This document shows, one piece after another, positions 17,692 through 26,089 of a DNA stretch of 64,000 bases. A model generated the notes under the pieces. That model ran no database searches and had not been told where the DNA came from. It was given only the letters and a program-made list of their open reading frames with translations. Both the position numbers and the translations under genes were made by a program. The stretch lies in assembly GCA_910587305.1 (NCBI GenBank), contig CAJUKV010000008.1, positions 1 to 64,000 of the forward strand. Reading direction: 5' to 3'. The first letter of the stretch is position 1. Every line of letters starts with the position of its first letter. Origin of the DNA: an uncultured Lachnospiraceae bacterium (GTDB lineage: Bacteria; Bacillota; Clostridia; Lachnospirales; Lachnospiraceae).

Positions 17692-17718
17692 AAAAAGGAC
17701 GGTTTTTCCGTCCTTTTC
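17692..17718 (-). terminator. Intrinsic terminator after fakA
   Basis: Minus strand: AAAAGGACGG, loop AAAAA, CCGTCCTTTTT, 26 nt after the fakA stop. Repeat R2 begins directly behind it. Confidence 0.75.
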
Positions 17719-17743
17719 ATTCATAAGCGAAACATTGCCATTA

Positions 17744-19402
17744 CTATTCCGCAGATACGATGTAGTAATAAATAGGCTGCCCGCCGTACTGCAGTTCAAC
17801 ATCACAGGAAGGATACGACTCCTCAAGACTCGCTTTGAGGCTTTCGGCCGCCTCCAAAGTCACATCCTCACCATAATAAACGCTGATCAGTTCCAGCCCA
17901 TCTTCCATCATTTCCTGAACCATGGACGCGGTCACATCGGCAACCTCGCCGCCAACGGAAAGGATTCCCTTATCGCCAATACCCATGTAATCGCCCTGAT
18001 TAATTGTCTTATCATCAATTACGGTATCTCTCACCGCATAGGTAACCTGACCGGTTTTCACATTGCCGATCTCCCGTTTCATGGTTTCTTCGTTTTCTTC
18101 CGGCGTCAAATCAGGAACGTAATTGATGATTGCCGTGATCCCCTGAGGCACCGTCTTGGTAGGAATTACGATAATTTTTTTGTTTTCCACCATAGCCTGG
18201 GCCTGATTGGCAGCCAAAATGATATTTTTATTGTTGGGCAGAATAAAAATGGTATCCGCATTCACCTTTTCAATCGCGTTGAGCATGTCCTCCGTGCTGG
18301 GGTTCATGGTCTGACCGCCCTCAATCATATAATCCACGCCAAGTCCCTGAAAGATTTCATTGATACCCCGGCCCACGGAAACGGCAATAAAGCCAACCTC
18401 CTTATGAGGCATGGGTTTCTCCAAAGGAGCTTCCTCCCTCGCCTTTCCTTCCTTAAACAGCTTTTCCTGATGCTCTAAGCGCATATTGTCAATCTTAAGG
18501 TTAGATAAAGCGCCGTATTTAAGGGCCTTTTGAATGGCAAGTCCGGGGTCATTGGTATGTACATGCACCTTGACCACATCATCATCCGCCACTACCACAA
18601 TAGAATCTCCTATGGACTCAAGATATTCTTTAAAATCCATCTCCTGCTTGATATTAAAGTTTCTTGTAAGCATAATGATAAATTCCGTGCAATAACCAAA
18701 CTTGATATCAACATCGGAATTTGCCTCCGCATTTGCTTTCTTTCCGGAACCTGCAGGGGCTTCTTCTATGGAAAAATCAATTTCCTTGCCCAAATAAGCG
18801 TCATAAGCGCCTTTTAACACCTGCATAAGGCCCTGTCCGCCGGAATCCACCACACCTGCCTGCTTTAATACCGGCAGCATCTCCGGGGTACGCTCTAGGA
18901 CATCATCCGCATACTTTATGATTTCATCAAAAAATACCTGTAAATCCTCGCACCCCTCATTAGCAAGCTCCCTTGCTCTGGTGGAAGCCCCTTTGGCCAC
19001 CGTCAAAATGGTACCTTCCTTGGGCTTCATAACCGCTTTGTAGGCAGTCTCCACCGCCTTTTCAAAAGCGTCCGCAAACACAGGAATGTTAAGTTCTTCC
19101 TTTTCCTTGATAGATTTGGTAAATCCTCGGAAAAGCTGGGATAAAATTACACCTGAATTTCCTCTTGCCCCTCTTAAAGAGCCGGACGAAATCGCTTTAC
19201 ACAATGCTTTCATATCCGGGTTTTCCATAGCCGCAACATCTTTAGCCGCTGACATGATCGTAAGCGTCATGTTGGTTCCTGTATCGCCGTCCGGTACAGG
19301 GAAAACATTTAAGTCATTAATCCATTCCTTTTTGGATTCCAGATTTTTGGCGCCAGCTAAGAACATCTTTGCAAGTACCTTAGCGTCGATTATATTCGTC
19401 AC
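17744..19402 (-). CDS. fakA: Fatty acid kinase subunit FakA (DAK2 domain, YloV)
   Basis: Phosphorylates fatty acids bound to FakB/DegV proteins. The N-terminal DhaL-type ATPase domain contains FPVPDGDTGTNM, whose Asp residues bind Mg-ATP, and SLRGARGNSGVILSQ. The C-terminal half carries the YloV-type domain that docks FakB. 552 aa, typical. It lies 15 nt downstream of the Asp23-family gene yloU, the standard Firmicute pairing, and ends at a clear terminator. Confidence 0.95.
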   Translation of the reverse strand: MTNIIDAKVLAKMFLAGAKNLESKKEWINDLNVFPVPDGDTGTNMTLTIMSAAKDVAAMENPDMKALCKAISSGSLRGARGNSGVILSQLFRGFTKSIKEKEELNIPVFADAFEKAVETAYKAVMKPKEGTILTVAKGASTRARELANEGCEDLQVFFDEIIKYADDVLERTPEMLPVLKQAGVVDSGGQGLMQVLKGAYDAYLGKEIDFSIEEAPAGSGKKANAEANSDVDIKFGYCTEFIIMLTRNFNIKQEMDFKEYLESIGDSIVVVADDDVVKVHVHTNDPGLAIQKALKYGALSNLKIDNMRLEHQEKLFKEGKAREEAPLEKPMPHKEVGFIAVSVGRGINEIFQGLGVDYMIEGGQTMNPSTEDMLNAIEKVNADTIFILPNNKNIILAANQAQAMVENKKIIVIPTKTVPQGITAIINYVPDLTPEENEETMKREIGNVKTGQVTYAVRDTVIDDKTINQGDYMGIGDKGILSVGGEVADVTASMVQEMMEDGLELISVYYGEDVTLEAAESLKASLEESYPSCDVELQYGGQPIYYYIVSAE

Positions 19403-19417
19403 AGCAAATCCTCCTCA

Positions 19418-19792
19418 TTAATCAATCACTCTAACACCTTCGACAAAGATGTTGATTTTTTCAACTTCAATTCCTGTGAATTCCTCTACCTTGTATTTTA
19501 CATTGCTAATCAGGTTGTCCGAAACTGCAAGTATGCTCACGCCATAAGCAACGATTACATGAAAGTTCATCGTAAGCTTATTGTTATGGATAGCTACGTT
19601 GATACCTCTGGTCATGCTGTCTTTTTTTAGTAGTTTCACAAGGCCATCCCTGACGTTAATGCCTGCCATACCCACAATGCCAAAACATTCCATGGCTACG
19701 CTGCCTGCATAACGGGCAATCACTTCATTATCAATAGTAACATTTCCCATATGCGTATTCATAGAAGTTTCTTTCATGGAATAATTTTTCAT
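19418..19792 (-). CDS. yloU: Asp23/Gls24-family protein YloU
   Basis: 124-aa Asp23/Gls24 family protein. The family core runs from about residue 16 (GNVTIDNEVIARYAG) to FVEGVRV at the end. These small proteins associate with membranes and envelope stress in other Firmicutes; the exact role here is unknown. AAGGAGG lies 6 nt before the ATG. It begins the yloU-fakA operon, divergent from rpmB across a 186-nt promoter region. Confidence 0.93.
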   Translation of the reverse strand: MKNYSMKETSMNTHMGNVTIDNEVIARYAGSVAMECFGIVGMAGINVRDGLVKLLKKDSMTRGINVAIHNNKLTMNFHVIVAYGVSILAVSDNLISNVKYKVEEFTGIEVEKINIFVEGVRVID

Positions 19793-19827
19793 AGGCTGCC
19801 TCCTTATATTTTGAACATATATTAAAT

Positions 19828-19856
19828 ATTATAACCGTAAAATGGAAAAAAAGAAA
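19828..19856 (-). promoter_or_regulatory. Probable sigma-A promoter of yloU-fakA
   Basis: Minus-strand TATAAT at 19828-19833; the -35 about 17 nt upstream is only TTTCTT. Position upstream of the yloU SD supports it; the weak -35 makes it tentative. Confidence 0.4.
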
Positions 19857-19904
19857 CAAAAATTTACAATAATATTATTTCAAAAAACATTTCTTATTTT
19901 TCAC

Positions 19905-19933
19905 TTGCAATTCGACTTATTTTCTGCTATTAT
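19905..19933 (+). promoter_or_regulatory. Sigma-A promoter of rpmB
   Basis: TTGCAA (19905-19910), 17-bp spacer, TATTAT (19928-19933). It gives a leader of about 40 nt to the rpmB start. Confidence 0.65.
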
Positions 19934-19978
19934 ACAACTGTTGTGTATGTTTATTATGAAGTGTCAGGAGGTGCGGTG

Positions 19979-20164
19979 ATGGCTAAATGCGATATTTGTG
20001 GTAAAAGTGTTCAGTTTGGGAACAATGTGAGCCATTCAAATAGACGAACTAACAGAATTTGGAAACCCAATATCAAGCGGGTTAAATGTAAAGTAAACGG
20101 AGCTCCCAGAAGATTGCATGTTTGTACAAATTGTCTGAAGTCCGGAAAAGTTGAAAGGGCTTAA
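19979..20164 (+). CDS. rpmB: 50S ribosomal protein L28
   Basis: 61-aa ribosomal protein L28 with two CxxC pairs (CDIC and CTNC), the zinc-binding form. The start at 19979 (MAKCDICGKSVQ) has AGGAGGTG just upstream; an in-frame ATG at 19943 is in the leader. It is divergent from yloU-fakA, the usual Firmicute arrangement, and is followed by an intrinsic terminator. Confidence 0.98.
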   Translation: MAKCDICGKSVQFGNNVSHSNRRTNRIWKPNIKRVKCKVNGAPRRLHVCTNCLKSGKVERA

Positions 20165-20188
20165 TCTGATTAAATGAGATGGAAAGAG

Positions 20189-20229
20189 AACTGTCATAAA
20201 TGACTTTCGTCATGGATGGCAGTTTTTTT
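20189..20229 (+). terminator. Intrinsic terminator after rpmB
   Basis: AACTG and CAT pair with ATG and CAGTT around the inner stem ATGAC-TTTC-GTCAT, followed by a run of seven T. Confidence 0.75.
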
Positions 20230-20334
20230 GTGTACAAATCTTCCCTGCCGCTTTTCTACAGGCATCCGCAGGCAAGAGCCGCGGACGCGAAACATCCGTT
20301 TGACTCCATAAGCCTGTTCCCGATGAGGGCTTGC

Positions 20335-20904
20335 TCATGCCCTCATTTCCAGCTCAAATTCATGCCGCAATTCCTCATATGCCTCGTTGATTACCAGCAC
20401 CATCCCATTGTCCCCCGCCACATTGTCCGGATGATACATTTTAATCAAATCCTTATACCGCTTTTTTAAAGCCAGCTGGGAGTTGACGCCCTGAAACAGC
20501 ATTTTGGCGACCTCCGTGCCGTTTTCTCTTACCGCGAAATTGCTATGGGCGCTCTTTTCCGCTTCAAATAAAAGCTTTTCTTTTTCCAGCTTTTCCTGGT
20601 CTGCGCTCAGTTGGATAAATCCGTCTCTGAGTATCGCCATCTTTTTATCAAAAAAGGCCTGATCCTGTTTAAAAATTCTCTGTTCAACGTCAAGCTGTCG
20701 GGTTGCCTGATCCATATCCAGCTCAAACTGCCTTCTTTCCGACGAAAGCTTGTCCCAATCACGCTTCAAATCCATTTTTTCCGTCTGAAGCCGCTCATTT
20801 TCCTGACAAAGCCAGTCCCTCAGCTCTTTGAGCCCTTCTTCCGTACCCTCCGCCAGTATCTTATCAAACTCCTTTTTCTCTATGGTTCTTTTCAGGTCGC
20901 CCAT
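20335..20904 (-). CDS. Coiled-coil protein with C-terminal J domain
   Basis: About 189 aa. Residues 1-140 are a charged helical coiled coil (MGDLKRTIEKKEFDKILAEG onward). The C-terminal ~45 residues form a minimal J domain with the HPD motif in LIKMYHPDNVAGDNG and INEAYEELR, so it should stimulate an Hsp70 (DnaK) ATPase. The order, coil first and J domain last, is reversed from DnaJ. GGAGG is 6 nt before ATG 20904; the longer open frame upstream overlaps another small gene and is spurious. Client or location is unknown. Confidence 0.8.
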   Translation of the reverse strand: MGDLKRTIEKKEFDKILAEGTEEGLKELRDWLCQENERLQTEKMDLKRDWDKLSSERRQFELDMDQATRQLDVEQRIFKQDQAFFDKKMAILRDGFIQLSADQEKLEKEKLLFEAEKSAHSNFAVRENGTEVAKMLFQGVNSQLALKKRYKDLIKMYHPDNVAGDNGMVLVINEAYEELRHEFELEMRA

Positions 20905-20951
20905 TTTAATCCTCCATGCTTTCAATAGCCGGCAGTATTCATACTGACAAA

Positions 20952-21089
20952 CTATAAGTAACAATTGTATCCAATTAACAGCAATAAAGCGATAATAAAC
21001 AGCGCCGTTAAATAATGATGTGCAAGAAAAAGCATAAGTAACATTCCTACTGCAATCCAAAATGCAATAAAACCAATCAGTCTTTTCAT
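20952..21089 (-). CDS. Small 45-residue membrane protein
   Basis: Begins MKRLIGFIAFWIAVGML and ends LLLIGYNCYL before TAG. It has two predicted membrane helices separated by LAHHY, so it should be a hairpin in the membrane. A weak SD (GAGTGAT) lies upstream of ATG 21089. It lies between gerW and the J-domain gene, in a frame different from the spurious extension of that gene. The composition and the clean start support a real gene; function is unknown. Confidence 0.6.
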   Translation of the reverse strand: MKRLIGFIAFWIAVGMLLMLFLAHHYLTALFIIALLLLIGYNCYL

Positions 21090-21191
21090 GCGTAATCACT
21101 CACTTATGCTTCTTGCTTTATCTTATGCGCTTCTTATCAAAATATTGCCTGTCCTTTTTTTGGCTGGTCACCGCCATTTGAATCCCTATCG

Positions 21192-21581
21192 CTATTCTTC
21201 TTCCGGAAATGCAATGTCAACCGCTTTTTCGTCGTTTATCATTTCTTCCTTGGGAGCCGTAAATTTGTCCACAATATCCGGAACCAAATCAAGCACCTTT
21301 GTGATGGTATCCTGATTTTTAATATTTACAAGCTTCGTGCTTCCATTTTTAATGACCAGTACCGCGCTGGGCGTAAGCTTACCAAAGAAACCGCCGCCAC
21401 CGCCGTTTTGCTTATCCTTCGCGCTTGCGCCCGCTCCAACACCAAAGGATACATCCACAAGCGGTAAAATAATGGTATCGTCAATTTTGGTCGCTTCTCC
21501 AACCACCGTTTTGGTGGATAAAACCGTATTCATCCCCTTCATTAAGGATTCAATTACCCCTGTAAAATTGTTTTCTGACAT
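21192..21581 (-). CDS. gerW: GerW-family sporulation protein (YtfJ)
   Basis: 129 aa. The family core is clear: SLMKGMNTVLSTKTVVGEA, then LPLVDVSFGVGAGAS, a Gly-rich segment, and PSAVLVIKNG. In Bacillus GerW is a spore protein needed for L-alanine germination; that role here is inferred. It is adjacent to a DUF2953 gene (YtfI type), with which it is paired in many Clostridia, and no gap separates them. This is evidence that the organism forms spores. Confidence 0.93.
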   Translation of the reverse strand: MSENNFTGVIESLMKGMNTVLSTKTVVGEATKIDDTIILPLVDVSFGVGAGASAKDKQNGGGGGFFGKLTPSAVLVIKNGSTKLVNIKNQDTITKVLDLVPDIVDKFTAPKEEMINDEKAVDIAFPEEE

Positions 21582-22565
21582 TTACGCTGCCTCCCTTTTA
21601 AATAATTTGATTAACTTACGTATATCTTTATTAAAATAAATAATCCATGCACATTTCACTAATACGAATATCGTTATTTTTCCCTTTATAAAAAGAGAGC
21701 CTTCCACGATTTGACGCTCAAAATCGGGTACCACTTCTATATGATTACCCAGCAGCGGATATAAAATACCATATGCCGCCATAACCTGCCCCGTACTTGC
21801 CGGGTCTCCCGTTCCTATCAGCAGCTCTCCCGTCAGTTTCCGGGGCCTTAACATCTTAAGCAGCGCAATCAGCTGCCCTTTACACACCTGAAAACCACGG
21901 TCGAACCTGTCGCTTTGCAAAATTTCCACATAGTACCTGATATTATTTACAATATCTTTTATCTTATCACATATCCTGACGATTGTGTACCGTATATTTT
22001 TGAGAACATCCCAAATTTTACGGAGGAAAGCAAGAATTTTATTTTCTTCTTTCCCATCGCCTCTTTCGGCATCTTCAATCCCTTCGGAATTGTCCTTTTC
22101 GTCTTCTTCTTTCAAGGCTTCCTTTTGCCCTGCCTCAGCAATTGCCTCCGTCGTCTCGGTCTCCTCCGACTTCGGAGCATCCTCCGCCCTGATTTTATCC
22201 TCTCCTTTGTCATCCTGTGACTTATCCTTCTTCTTCCCCTTTTTTTCTTTCCTTTTTCCCTTTTCGGAAGAAGAACTCTCCGCATCCCCTTTGGACTTAT
22301 CCGAACGGAAAACCGTAAAGCAAAATACCCGTACCCGCACATATGCCGCCTCCGGATAAGAAAATGCAACGTTTAAAATATGCGCAAGATACGTCACCCT
22401 TACGTCCGCAACAATTGGCGTCCCGTCCTCCGTCTTCCTGTGGACCTTAATCTTGTATCGAATCGGCACAAACAAAACGAGCAGAACCACCATCAATATG
22501 ATTCCAAGCAAAACCAGCAGGATAATGCCCAGAATTTTTAAAATAGTTAGCAGCACTGCAACCAT
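21582..22565 (-). CDS. DUF2953 membrane protein (YtfI-like)
   Basis: About 327 aa. A strong N-terminal membrane helix (residues 4-30) is followed by the DUF2953 domain, split by a long Lys/Glu/Asp/Ser-rich insert (about 95-165) that looks disordered. The C-terminal part (LTGELLIGTGDPASTG) is the conserved DUF2953 portion. Start ATG 22565 has GGAG 7 nt upstream; an earlier ATG at 22583 has none. It immediately precedes gerW, so a sporulation or spore-germination role is likely by context only. Confidence 0.85.
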   Translation of the reverse strand: MVAVLLTILKILGIILLVLLGIILMVVLLVLFVPIRYKIKVHRKTEDGTPIVADVRVTYLAHILNVAFSYPEAAYVRVRVFCFTVFRSDKSKGDAESSSSEKGKRKEKKGKKKDKSQDDKGEDKIRAEDAPKSEETETTEAIAEAGQKEALKEEDEKDNSEGIEDAERGDGKEENKILAFLRKIWDVLKNIRYTIVRICDKIKDIVNNIRYYVEILQSDRFDRGFQVCKGQLIALLKMLRPRKLTGELLIGTGDPASTGQVMAAYGILYPLLGNHIEVVPDFERQIVEGSLFIKGKITIFVLVKCAWIIYFNKDIRKLIKLFKREAA

Positions 22566-22590
22566 GCCCTTACTCCATATCACTGTTTTC

Positions 22591-22932
22591 TTACAATAAG
22601 CTGCCTCTCGAAGCCTGGCAGCGTTTGTTTGCTTTTAACTTTAAATATTCTTTCAGATTACAATTTCCCAAAGTTTCCACACATTCCTGCGCTATCTTTA
22701 CAACAATTTCCACCGCTTCCTCATGACTTGCCGCAATCCCTACCACAATCGGAGGATGATACCTGTAATACCTCTGCTTCAAATAAGCGCTGTGAAAAAT
22801 CTCCAGCTGATCCGGCGAAGGCGCCAGCACAATCACATACACCTGCACGCCGGCATGACGTTTCAATTTCCATTTCACCTTCCCGGGATTCTTAACCCCG
22901 TCCCCAACATAAAGATATCTATAAAACTTCAT
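22591..22932 (-). CDS. Conserved hypothetical protein, 113 aa
   Basis: I do not recognise the family. The protein starts MKFYRYLYVGDGVKNPGKV, is basic at the N-terminus, has an alternating beta/alpha pattern (VQVYVIVLAPSPDQLEIF; PIVVGIAASHEEAVEIV), and ends in a basic tail. AGGTGGGG is about 7 nt before ATG 22932; an earlier in-frame start at 23025 is unsupported. It is followed closely by the DUF2953 gene and preceded by repeat R1 copy B. No catalytic residues can be named. Confidence 0.7.
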   Translation of the reverse strand: MKFYRYLYVGDGVKNPGKVKWKLKRHAGVQVYVIVLAPSPDQLEIFHSAYLKQRYYRYHPPIVVGIAASHEEAVEIVVKIAQECVETLGNCNLKEYLKLKANKRCQASRGSLL

Positions 22933-23053
22933 TCCTATACCCCACCTGCCATACATCATACCACACTTCCAACAAATCCCATAGCAAAATGTTAGAATTT
23001 TTTTGTCCAATATCTTCTTAATCATTATTTTATAGCCGGCAACCGGAAACTTA

Positions 23054-23192
23054 GCTTCTCCGCGAATAGAAATTCAAGGAGGAGCCCTTATAAAAACGCC
23101 AGCGCTTGGTGAGGTTTTTTCGAACCTAGCGTCTGCTGCGTTTTTATAGAGCGAAAGCGCGGCGACGACTGAATTTCTATTCGCGGAGAAGC
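23054..23192. repeat. Structured repeat R1, copy B
   Basis: 139 bp closed by a perfect 23-bp inverted repeat (GCTTCTCCGCGAATAG begins the arm). Inside are a second stem ATAAAAACGC/GCGTTTTTAT, a central hairpin AGGTT/AACCT and a GCGAAAGC mini-hairpin. It starts 7 nt after the penicillin-binding protein stop codon. There is no T-run, so it is not a simple terminator. Confidence 0.85.
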
Positions 23193-23199
23193 GGACGGA

Positions 23200-24645
23200 T
23201 CATTGCGCCCCAAAATAAGCATCAAAAATCCTCTTTGCGATAGGCACCGCATAATCCCCGCCTGCCCCCGCTCCTTCAATGATTATCGTCACGCAAACCT
23301 CCGGCTCCTCGGCAGGCGCAAAGCCCGTAAACCACGCGTGGCTCTCCCCCTTCACCGTCCCGTATTCCGCCGACCCTGTCTTCCCGGCCGCCGTATAGGA
23401 AAGCCCCTTTAATTTTGACGCGGTTCCCTCTAAAACCACATCCGTCATCAGCCCCTTAAGAACTTCGGCTTCCTCCTGCTCCATCAGCTTCCCGTAACTG
23501 TCCGGCTCAAAGGTTTTTATCTTATTCCCCGCACTGTTTTGCACGTAATCTATCAGGTAAGGTTTCATCAAAACGCCCTCATTGGCAATCGAGCAGGTGA
23601 TCATATTAAGGAGCAGCGGCGTAATGGAAGCGGTTCCCTGCCCTATGGAAACCTGCATCATATCCGAATCGGTTGTCTCGTCGGAAATCGTCACTTTGCT
23701 TACATTGGATTGAAAGGCAACCGGAAGCTTCTCATTAAACAAAAGAGAATTTAAAGTTTTACCGAAGGCATCCCTGTCAAGGGAAAGACCGATATTGGCA
23801 AAGGAGGTGTTACAGGACTTTGCAAAAGACCGCTTAAAGTCCACCCCGCCATGTACACTCCCATGATAACACTGAATCCGGCTTTCGTCCTTTGTAATAG
23901 AACCATTACAGGTATAATGATAATTTTGGTAAGTATCCGGATTTTCCCTGATATACTCCAAAGCGGTCACAATCTTAAAGGTGGACCCCGGCGGATACAG
24001 CCCCTGAGACGCCCTGTTTAGCAAAATGCTGCTTTCATCATCCTGTATCAACTCATCCCACATATCTTTGATCTGTTCCGGGTTAAAATCCGGCTTGGAC
24101 ACCATGGCCAGCACCTTTCCCGTACCCGGCTCCGTTACCACCACCGCCCCCTGATAAACGCCCAGCGCCTTAGAAGCCACCTCCTGAAGGTTCACGTCGA
24201 GGGTGGTATACACATCATCCGCCGGATACTTCTCCCCCTTTGCATCCAGGGCGGCCTTTTGAGAAAGGGGGGCGTTTGAATGAAGCAGATAATAGTTTGC
24301 CTGCGCCTCCACACCCATCCTGCCGTTGGTGGCATACCCCACCACATGAGAAAATAAATTCTGATAAGGGTATTCTCTTTTTTCCTTCCCCTCGTCATCC
24401 AAAACAGTCTGTGCCAAAACGTTGCCATCCGCCGCTAAAATCTTTCCCCGCCTGTTCTTGGCAATCAAAATCTGCTGGCGTCCATTGTAGCTGTTGCTCA
24501 TCAGTTCCTGCTGGTGGGTTACGGAATAATAAGTGATATATCCGGCCAGACCTAAAAAGAGTAAAACAAAGGTCCAGGTAACAAGCATAATCTCTTTGTT
24601 TTTTTTCTTATTTTTTTTCTTAAAATTATTCTTCTTCGTCTTCAA
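23200..24645 (-). CDS. Class B penicillin-binding protein, transpeptidase
   Basis: Cross-links peptidoglycan. A basic N-terminus and a membrane helix (about 19-41) lead into a short pedestal and the transpeptidase domain with the three active-site motifs: STFK (nucleophile Ser), SCN and KTGS. 481 aa, close to the PbpA/FtsI-like class of the mycobacterial and clostridial type. Its start overlaps the FtsW-like gene by 20 nt, so it is the cognate partner of that glycosyltransferase. R1 copy B follows directly. Confidence 0.94.
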   Translation of the reverse strand: MKTKKNNFKKKNKKKNKEIMLVTWTFVLLFLGLAGYITYYSVTHQQELMSNSYNGRQQILIAKNRRGKILAADGNVLAQTVLDDEGKEKREYPYQNLFSHVVGYATNGRMGVEAQANYYLLHSNAPLSQKAALDAKGEKYPADDVYTTLDVNLQEVASKALGVYQGAVVVTEPGTGKVLAMVSKPDFNPEQIKDMWDELIQDDESSILLNRASQGLYPPGSTFKIVTALEYIRENPDTYQNYHYTCNGSITKDESRIQCYHGSVHGGVDFKRSFAKSCNTSFANIGLSLDRDAFGKTLNSLLFNEKLPVAFQSNVSKVTISDETTDSDMMQVSIGQGTASITPLLLNMITCSIANEGVLMKPYLIDYVQNSAGNKIKTFEPDSYGKLMEQEEAEVLKGLMTDVVLEGTASKLKGLSYTAAGKTGSAEYGTVKGESHAWFTGFAPAEEPEVCVTIIIEGAGAGGDYAVPIAKRIFDAYFGAQ

Positions 24646-26089
24646 TCATATCTCCTGCCGGACGCCCTGCATCCACAAACTCATCTTCGCTCAAATCATC
24701 TTCCATTATTCTCTTTACCCTGGGCTTTGGGGCAGGACGTTTCCTTTTCTTTTTCGCCCTTGTCTCTCTTAAAAGCCGCATCTGTTCCTTCTCGTCCAAA
24801 CGAATCATATAAAGTCCCTCAATAATGGCAAACATAACAAGGGTGGTAAGAACGGAACTTCCCCCATAACTGATAAAAGGCAGCGTCACTCCGGTAAGGG
24901 GAATAAACTTTGTACCGCCCCCTATTGTGAGAAATACCTGAAAAATGTAAGTAACGCCCAATCCAAAAGCGGTCAGCTGATAAAATTTATCGTTCAACTG
25001 AACTGAAATATTCATAAACATGATAAAGCAGCTGACGCAGATTAAAATCAGGCACACCGCAAATATAATGCCAAACTCCTCCGCAATGGCGGAAAAGATA
25101 AAATCCGCCTCCACAAAAGGAATTGCCTCCGGCGTCCCTTTGCAAAGCCCAAGGCCAAACCAGCCTCCGCTGGAGATGGCAAATAAGGACTGCGTGATCT
25201 GGTACCCCGCCGAGTCAATCACGCTCCATGGGTCTTTCCACGCCTGCACCCTGACCTGCATATGGGCAAATACCCGGTAAGCAATATAAGCCGCCCCGGC
25301 TCCTCCCAGAGTGCCTGCCAGCAGATAAAAGTAGTTCTTAGCAGCCACAAACACCATCAGCACATACACAATAAAAAATATAAGCGCGCTGCCTAAATCC
25401 TTTGAAATCACCAGCACAATCACATGGGCCGCCGCCGCCACCGCCGTGGTAAAAACTTCAAAAAAGCCGCTGCTCTCATACAAAGCGCTCGCAACATAAA
25501 ACACAAACAAAATCTTCACGAACTCCGACGGCTGAAAGGTAATGCCCGCTACGGAATAGGAAAGCTTACTGCCATATGTGGTCTGTCCTAAAATCATTAC
25601 CACGGACAGGGCCGCAATCCCCACAAGCACATACACCCACTTTAATTTTTTTAAAAATTTAAACTTATGCACAAAAAACGGAATCACAAGGGCAATCACC
25701 AGAGAGCCTGACGCTATAATAAACTGTTTGATTGCCTTATTCATATCCAATCTGGTAAGAATGCAAAACCCAATGGCAAGCAGCATACACATATTATTGA
25801 CCACCAGCCGGTTTGAACCGGGATACAGCATTCGGTACAGCACAATAACCGCATAAAGCACAATCTGCTGAAAGGCATAAAAAAACAGGTATGTAATGTC
25901 TCCGGTTTCAAAACAAATGACCAGAAAACAGCTGAAATGAAAGGCAAACATCAAAAGATTTTGTCTGGTATAAATACCTCTTCTTTGTTCTTCCTCGTCA
26001 TAGCGAAACACCGCAAAACATTCATAAGTATATAAAGTAATCAGCAGCGCAATCACATACTTGGAAAATTCGCTGACATATAACTCCAT
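24626..26089 (-). CDS. FtsW/RodA/SpoVE-family glycan polymerase
   Basis: SEDS-family peptidoglycan glycosyltransferase with about ten membrane segments and the signature LTGVTLPFISYGGSS. 487 aa with a basic/acidic cytoplasmic C-terminal tail (KKRKRPAPKP). It overlaps the downstream transpeptidase gene and the upstream U32 gene (TAATG), making a tight operon. SEDS-PBP pairs act in elongation, division or sporulation; which one cannot be told from sequence. Confidence 0.93.
   Translation of the reverse strand: MELYVSEFSKYVIALLITLYTYECFAVFRYDEEEQRRGIYTRQNLLMFAFHFSCFLVICFETGDITYLFFYAFQQIVLYAVIVLYRMLYPGSNRLVVNNMCMLLAIGFCILTRLDMNKAIKQFIIASGSLVIALVIPFFVHKFKFLKKLKWVYVLVGIAALSVVMILGQTTYGSKLSYSVAGITFQPSEFVKILFVFYVASALYESSGFFEVFTTAVAAAAHVIVLVISKDLGSALIFFIVYVLMVFVAAKNYFYLLAGTLGGAGAAYIAYRVFAHMQVRVQAWKDPWSVIDSAGYQITQSLFAISSGGWFGLGLCKGTPEAIPFVEADFIFSAIAEEFGIIFAVCLILICVSCFIMFMNISVQLNDKFYQLTAFGLGVTYIFQVFLTIGGGTKFIPLTGVTLPFISYGGSSVLTTLVMFAIIEGLYMIRLDEKEQMRLLRETRAKKKRKRPAPKPRVKRIMEDDLSEDEFVDAGRPAGDMIEDEEE

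Noticed and set aside
17654..18478. 274-aa plus-strand open frame
   Set aside because: Antisense to fakA and rich in His/Phe; begins inside the R2 repeat and terminator; no SD.
20905..21099. 65-residue N-terminal extension of the J-domain frame
   Set aside because: It overlaps a better small ORF in another frame and a GGAGG SD sits before ATG 20904.
23054..23192. R1 copy B as a transcription terminator
   Set aside because: The stem is long but there is no T-run after it on either strand.
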